Notes under the pieces: generated by a model
The model's database searches: none
What the model was told of the DNA's origin: nothing
What the model saw: the letters and a program-made list of their open reading frames with translations, nothing else
Translations under genes and position numbers: made by a program
Shown here: in pieces, positions 16,744-20,667 of the stretch
Position numbering within the stretch: the stretch's first letter is position 1
Layout: each line of letters starts with the position of its first letter
Source of the DNA: Bacteroidota bacterium
Lineage (GTDB): Bacteria > Bacteroidota > Ignavibacteria > T3Sed10-11
Assembly (NCBI GenBank): GCA_007128495.1
Contig: SKXH01000277.1
Coordinates: 1-20,667, forward strand
Length of the DNA stretch: 20,667 nucleotides
Direction of reading: 5' to 3'

Positions 16744-19545
16744 TTAACCCGTATTTCTCAGTCCTGCCGAGATTCCGTTAATACTCAGAAAGATCGCAAG
16801 TTTTAGTTCTTGATATTCTTCATTAGTTATTGGTTCATCACGTAACCTTTGCAGGAGTTCAACCTGAATATAGCTCATCGGATCGACATATGGGTTTCGC
16901 AAACGGATTGATCGTTGCAGCGTTGAATTGTTATCAAGTAATTTTCGACCCCCGGATATTTTTGTTACCAGTTTTGCGGATTCGTTATATGCCTGTGTTA
17001 TTCGTTTCGAAATATTTTTTCTTGTTCTTCGATGTTCAACAAGTTTCGAATATTCTGCTGCAATGAACATATCGGCTTTTGATAATGTCATCTGGATGTT
17101 GTCAATCAATGCTTTAAAATAAAACCATCGCTTATATGCATCCTGTAGTTGCTTCATACGTTTGCGGGATGACGATGCGAGATATTTTTGTAAACCGGTG
17201 TGACTTGAATACCAACCGGGTAGAATGTGGCGTGATTGCATCCAGGCAAAGACCCAGGGTATTGCACGCATATCTTCGATCCGTTTTGTTGTCTTTCGTT
17301 TTGCGGGACGGGAACCGAGCCGTAGTTCCGATATTTCATTGATGGGTGTCGCAGCGTAAAAGTAATCGAGAAGTTCTTCGGTGTGATAGACCAGATCACG
17401 GTAATCTGATCTGGCGCCTCCGGCTATTTCTTCCATAAATTCCGCCCACTGTGGATTATCGAGTTCGTCTTCGAGTGGACGGTATTCTGCCGGGAGACTG
17501 ACCCTGAGTATTGCCGAAATGTCGAGCTCAAGAGTACGATGAGCGATGGCAGGGTGAGCATATTTTAATGAGATCATTTCTCCCTGTTCGGTAATCTTGA
17601 TCTTCCCGTTGATTGTTCCGGCGGGTTGTCCGAGAATCGCCTGATGTGAGGGACCGCCGCCGCGGCCGACCGTTCCGCCTCTGCCGTGAAAAAAGAAAAC
17701 CGATACATCGTATTTGGCGCCCGCTTGTGATAATGATCGCTGTGCTTTAAAGAGTTCCCATGATGAAGCAACGACACCGCTGTCTTTACTGCTGTCTGAG
17801 TAACCGATCATTATTTCCTGGTTATTATTGCGTGCAGCAAGATGTTGTTGATATAATGGATGAGTGTAAAGGTGCTCCATCATTGCCGATGCATTACGAA
17901 GATCATCAACTGTTTCAAAAAGAGGTGCAATATCGAGGTGGCTTGTTGCAATCTTTTTCCCTTTTGTTTCGATCAAACCTGCTTGTTTCATAAGGAAGAG
18001 AACTTCAAGTACGTCGCTTACCGATTCACACATGCTGATAATGTAAGTACGAATGCTATCGGATCCGAATTCGGTGCGGCATCGTTTGATAGTTTTGAAT
18101 GTATCGATTACGTTCCGGGCGCGGTCGGATATTGTATTGTCCCGTGTAAGCTCTTTGAAAAATAAATCTTCAAGGATATTTGTGCGTTCATTATCATGAA
18201 GAGCGGTGTATTCAGGAGCGTAGTTGTGAAGTATTTCCACTACTGCCGCTCGATGTTCATCCCGGTGCTGACGAATATCGAGCGATGCAAGATGGAAGCC
18301 GAATATGTCCACCTGTCTGATTAACCGTGCAAGATTGCCCCCGGCGAGATATGCTCCGCCGTGGTTCCGTAAGCTATGGTCTATGAGACGGAGATCTTTA
18401 AGAAGCTCCTCACTATATGAATATCGAAATGTCGTTTGAGCAGCGTCCGGCATTATTGCGTCGAGCGAGTTTTGTAATTTCAGTGATATGAGCCGGAATT
18501 TTTTCCGGTGTACTTCCGCCGGATTTCTGATCGAAGCCCGTTGATGTTGTTCATTCGAAAGGTATTGCAGGTCATCGCAAATCGATTCTTCGAGCTCATC
18601 ACTGACCCCGATAATGCGTTTCGATTCACTGTATTCAAGATAAAGTTGTTCGATGCGGTCTATATAAAGTTGTAGCGCGAGTTCCTTGTGACGCCGGAGA
18701 GTTTCATAGGTTATGTCCGGAGTAACGAATGGATTTCCGTCGCGATCACCGCCAATCCAGCTTCCGAATCGTAAAAATGTCGGTACGGTAAAACGATCCT
18801 TTGGATAATATTGCCGCAGCTGTCGTTCGAGTTCATCATAAACATCCGGTATGGCATCGAATAATATCTCACGAAAATAATGAAGACCATTTGTTACTTC
18901 ATCAAGAACTGAAAATTCAAACAGCCGTATTTCATCCGTGAGCCAGATGCTCATAATCTGGCGCCGGATTTCGTGGGTGATCGATTCCCGTTCCTGTTTT
19001 GTAAGCTGTGGGTTTTCGAGTGATTCAAGATTTCTCCATATACGAAGATGTTTCAATAGGATAGTGCGGCGTGTAGCTTCGGTCGGATGTGCCGTGAAGA
19101 CAGGTACGATAGATAATGAATCGATAGTTTCCTGTACAATCGGTGCCGGGATTTTCTGATCACTGAATTCTTTAATACAATCCTCAATAGAACCCTTTTG
19201 AGGTAATGCGTCAGGGTCGATCCGGTATTGCCTTCTTCTGTAAATTCGATGATTTTGCTCGGCAATATTGGATAACTGAAAGTATATAGAAAAAGCGCGG
19301 ATAATCTTTGTAAGTGTAGAGATATCGAGCGATGAAATTTTTTTCTTAAGCGAACGCAATCGGGGTGATGAGTGTTTTTCACGCAATGATTTTGTCGTAT
19401 GGCGAATATATTCCTCAAGATCGAAGAACTCTTTTCCTTCGATTTTAATTATTACTTCTCCCAGAAGATTACCGAGCAGGCGGATATTGTCCCGCAGGGG
19501 TTTTAATTTGTCGATTTTTTTTGAACGTGTCATTTTTGTTCTCAT
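16744..19545 (-). CDS. ppc: Phosphoenolpyruvate carboxylase
   Basis: Cytoplasmic anaplerotic enzyme: PEP plus bicarbonate gives oxaloacetate and phosphate. At 933 aa it has the full bacterial length (E. coli 883). Catalytic landmarks are all present: FTAHPTEATRR (His153), GSWIGGDRDGNP (262-272), GYSDSSKDSG (Lys587), FFHGRGGTVGRGGGP (His620, Arg622, Arg628), TEQGEMI, and GSRPAKR. The residues that bind the inhibitor aspartate in the E. coli enzyme also have counterparts: Arg628, the Lys in SKADMF, the Arg in RLRNPYVDP, and Asn931 in the C-terminal NTG. Aspartate feedback inhibition is therefore likely. The start used is ATG at 19545; an in-frame ATG four codons later (19533) is an alternative. 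It converges with tamL and diverges from the hydrolase gene at 19679. The extra N-terminal residues are basic. Confidence 0.97.
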   Translation of the reverse strand: MRTKMTRSKKIDKLKPLRDNIRLLGNLLGEVIIKIEGKEFFDLEEYIRHTTKSLREKHSSPRLRSLKKKISSLDISTLTKIIRAFSIYFQLSNIAEQNHRIYRRRQYRIDPDALPQKGSIEDCIKEFSDQKIPAPIVQETIDSLSIVPVFTAHPTEATRRTILLKHLRIWRNLESLENPQLTKQERESITHEIRRQIMSIWLTDEIRLFEFSVLDEVTNGLHYFREILFDAIPDVYDELERQLRQYYPKDRFTVPTFLRFGSWIGGDRDGNPFVTPDITYETLRRHKELALQLYIDRIEQLYLEYSESKRIIGVSDELEESICDDLQYLSNEQHQRASIRNPAEVHRKKFRLISLKLQNSLDAIMPDAAQTTFRYSYSEELLKDLRLIDHSLRNHGGAYLAGGNLARLIRQVDIFGFHLASLDIRQHRDEHRAAVVEILHNYAPEYTALHDNERTNILEDLFFKELTRDNTISDRARNVIDTFKTIKRCRTEFGSDSIRTYIISMCESVSDVLEVLFLMKQAGLIETKGKKIATSHLDIAPLFETVDDLRNASAMMEHLYTHPLYQQHLAARNNNQEIMIGYSDSSKDSGVVASSWELFKAQRSLSQAGAKYDVSVFFFHGRGGTVGRGGGPSHQAILGQPAGTINGKIKITEQGEMISLKYAHPAIAHRTLELDISAILRVSLPAEYRPLEDELDNPQWAEFMEEIAGGARSDYRDLVYHTEELLDYFYAATPINEISELRLGSRPAKRKTTKRIEDMRAIPWVFAWMQSRHILPGWYSSHTGLQKYLASSSRKRMKQLQDAYKRWFYFKALIDNIQMTLSKADMFIAAEYSKLVEHRRTRKNISKRITQAYNESAKLVTKISGGRKLLDNNSTLQRSIRLRNPYVDPMSYIQVELLQRLRDEPITNEEYQELKLAIFLSINGISAGLRNTG

Positions 19546-19582
19546 AGTCTATGTCCGGATTTATGATATGTGTATAAAAAAC

Positions 19583-19611
19583 AAAATATTACAAAAAAAC
19601 AATACCTTCAA
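19583..19611 (-). promoter_or_regulatory. Possible promoter of ppc
   Basis: On the minus strand TTGAAG (19611-19606), a 17-nt spacer and TATTTT (19588-19583) resemble a sigma-70 type -35/-10 pair with four of six matches each. Transcription would begin near 19576, leaving a leader of about 30 nt. The stretch is strongly AT-rich, so chance matches are likely. Confidence 0.3.
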
Positions 19612-19668
19612 TTTGAATAACTGGATTAAATTCGATATCTTGGTACATAATAATAAATTTTATTTTTG
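19612..19668 (+). promoter_or_regulatory. Possible Bacteroidota-type promoter(s) of the NAPE-PLD-like gene
   Basis: Two overlapping candidates fit the TTTG/TAnnTTTG pattern. One is TTTG at 19612-19615, a 20-nt spacer, and TATCTTGG at 19636-19643, giving a leader of about 30 nt. The other is TTG at 19640-19642, an 18-nt spacer, and an exact TATTTTTG at 19661-19668, which would start transcription close to the ATG at 19679. They lie in the 133-bp divergent spacer shared with ppc. Confidence 0.35.
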
Positions 19669-19678
19669 TGATTCAACT

Positions 19679-20667
19679 ATGGAGTGCTGGCTGGAATCAA
19701 TAAAAATAACCCCTCGCCTGAAGTATGTAATTAATTTGTTGCTGTTATCGATCGGTCTTTGTATCGTTGTCTCGACCGATAGCCGGGCGGATCCGCCAAA
19801 CCGTACCGAGGATGACAGCTTCAAGAATCCGTATATTTCCGAAGAAACTCGAAAGCCAAATCTATTGGATAAGGTCTGGTGGAAGTTTAAATATTATATG
19901 ATCCAGAAACCGCTGGTTAATGATAATTTTGAATATACAGTTATTCCGCCGGAATATGTTAATCCCCCTGATCGATTTCAAAGTGGTGCCGTTACGTGGG
20001 TGGGGCATGCTACTTTTCTTATACAAATCGATAATGTAAATATTCTTACCGATCCGGTGTGGAGTGAGCGGGTTGGGATACTGAACAGTAAAATAGGGAT
20101 GCAGCGATACACACCACCCGGTATTCCGTGGGAAAAGCTACCGCCAATTGATGTCGTATTAATTTCTCATAATCATTATGATCATCTCGATTATCTGACG
20201 GTGATGCAGCTCGAGGAAGAACATCAACCGTTATTTTTCGTTCCGCTTGGCATCGGTGATTTGCTTGAAGAGTGGGGTGTAACTCATTATAGTGAAAAAG
20301 ACTGGTGGGAAGGTGAAATGGTTAATGAAGTAAATTTTGTTGCAGTACCGGCACAACACCAATCACGCCGGGCAATACACGATCATAATGCAACGCTTTG
20401 GTCGGGGTGGGTAGTTGAAGCATCACGGCTGACACTTTACTTTGCCGGCGATACGGGGTATTTTCCCGGCTTTAAAGATATCGGCGAACAATTCGGGCCG
20501 ATTGATCTTGCGATGATGCCGATAGGTGCGTATGATCCTGAATGGTATAATTCATTGTATCATGTTAATCCTGCCGAGGCGCTTCAGGCCTTCATTGATC
20601 TCGATGCACGATATTTTGCGGCCATGCATTGGGGAACATTCGACCAATCAGAAGAGCGTTTGAGCGA
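19679..20667 (+). CDS. Membrane-anchored metallo-beta-lactamase-fold hydrolase, NAPE-PLD-like, 3' partial
   Basis: The frame is open from ATG 19679 to the right edge, 329 complete codons. A hydrophobic segment (about residues 17-32, VINLLLLSIGLCIVV) suggests an N-terminal anchor or signal with the enzyme outside the cytoplasm. The catalytic domain has all di-metal ligands in the window: SHNHYDHLD (His164, His166, Asp168, His169), PAQH (His227), FAGDTGY (Asp258) and MHWGTF (His317). WVGHATFLIQ, ILTDPVW, LPPIDVVLISH and GPIDLAMMPIGAYDP are the wording of the N-acylphosphatidylethanolamine phospholipase D-like group (Lactamase_B_2 type), and FKNPY near residue 48 is also seen in it. The substrate may be a phospholipid or another phosphodiester; bacterial members are mostly untested. 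Only the C-terminal tail is missing. A TTG at 19640 is a less likely start. Confidence 0.9.
   Translation, partial: MECWLESIKITPRLKYVINLLLLSIGLCIVVSTDSRADPPNRTEDDSFKNPYISEETRKPNLLDKVWWKFKYYMIQKPLVNDNFEYTVIPPEYVNPPDRFQSGAVTWVGHATFLIQIDNVNILTDPVWSERVGILNSKIGMQRYTPPGIPWEKLPPIDVVLISHNHYDHLDYLTVMQLEEEHQPLFFVPLGIGDLLEEWGVTHYSEKDWWEGEMVNEVNFVAVPAQHQSRRAIHDHNATLWSGWVVEASRLTLYFAGDTGYFPGFKDIGEQFGPIDLAMMPIGAYDPEWYNSLYHVNPAEALQAFIDLDARYFAAMHWGTFDQSEERLS

Overview
The window is an ordinary chromosomal stretch of a Gram-negative bacterium, probably of the Bacteroidota or a neighbouring FCB-group phylum. The pointers are a TamA-like outer-membrane barrel made as a lipoprotein (TamL type) directly behind tamB, a small outer-membrane protein of a kind common in that group, AT-rich gene starts often without a strong Shine-Dalgarno, and some TAnnTTTG-like promoter boxes. 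Base composition looks mid-range and even. I see no tRNA, rRNA, CRISPR array, insertion sequence or phage gene. Coding density is high; the longest gap without a gene is about 193 bp (16551-16743).

Region 1 (1-6480, + strand) is one six-gene operon for a tripartite ABC-2 exporter: membrane-fusion protein (cut by the left edge), ATPase 1, TolC-like outer-membrane channel, ATPase 2, permease 1, permease 2. The layout matches the E. coli YbhG-YbhF-YbhS-YbhR type, but the two ATPase halves that are fused in YbhF are separate genes here, with the channel gene between them. The two ATPases have complementary defects: ATPase 1 lacks the switch histidine and ATPase 2 lacks a canonical LSGGQ signature. 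In a heterodimer both defects fall in the same composite nucleotide site, leaving one intact site and one degenerate site. This is the most interesting signal in the window.

Region 2 (6574-9242, + strand) holds a small predicted outer-membrane beta-barrel protein of unknown role, then transaldolase (tal) and an aldo/keto reductase separated by 2 bp. Region 3 (9331-16550, + strand) is tamB followed by the TamA-like lipoprotein (tamL), a translocation and assembly module for the outer membrane. Region 4 (16744-19545, - strand) is phosphoenolpyruvate carboxylase (ppc), convergent with tamL. Region 5 (19679 to the right edge, + strand) is a membrane-anchored metallo-beta-lactamase-fold hydrolase of the NAPE-PLD-like type, divergent from ppc and lacking only its C-terminus.

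Most genes are recognisable housekeeping or envelope functions. I do not see a clearly new defence, mobile or biosynthetic system. All family assignments come from reading motifs, without database searches.
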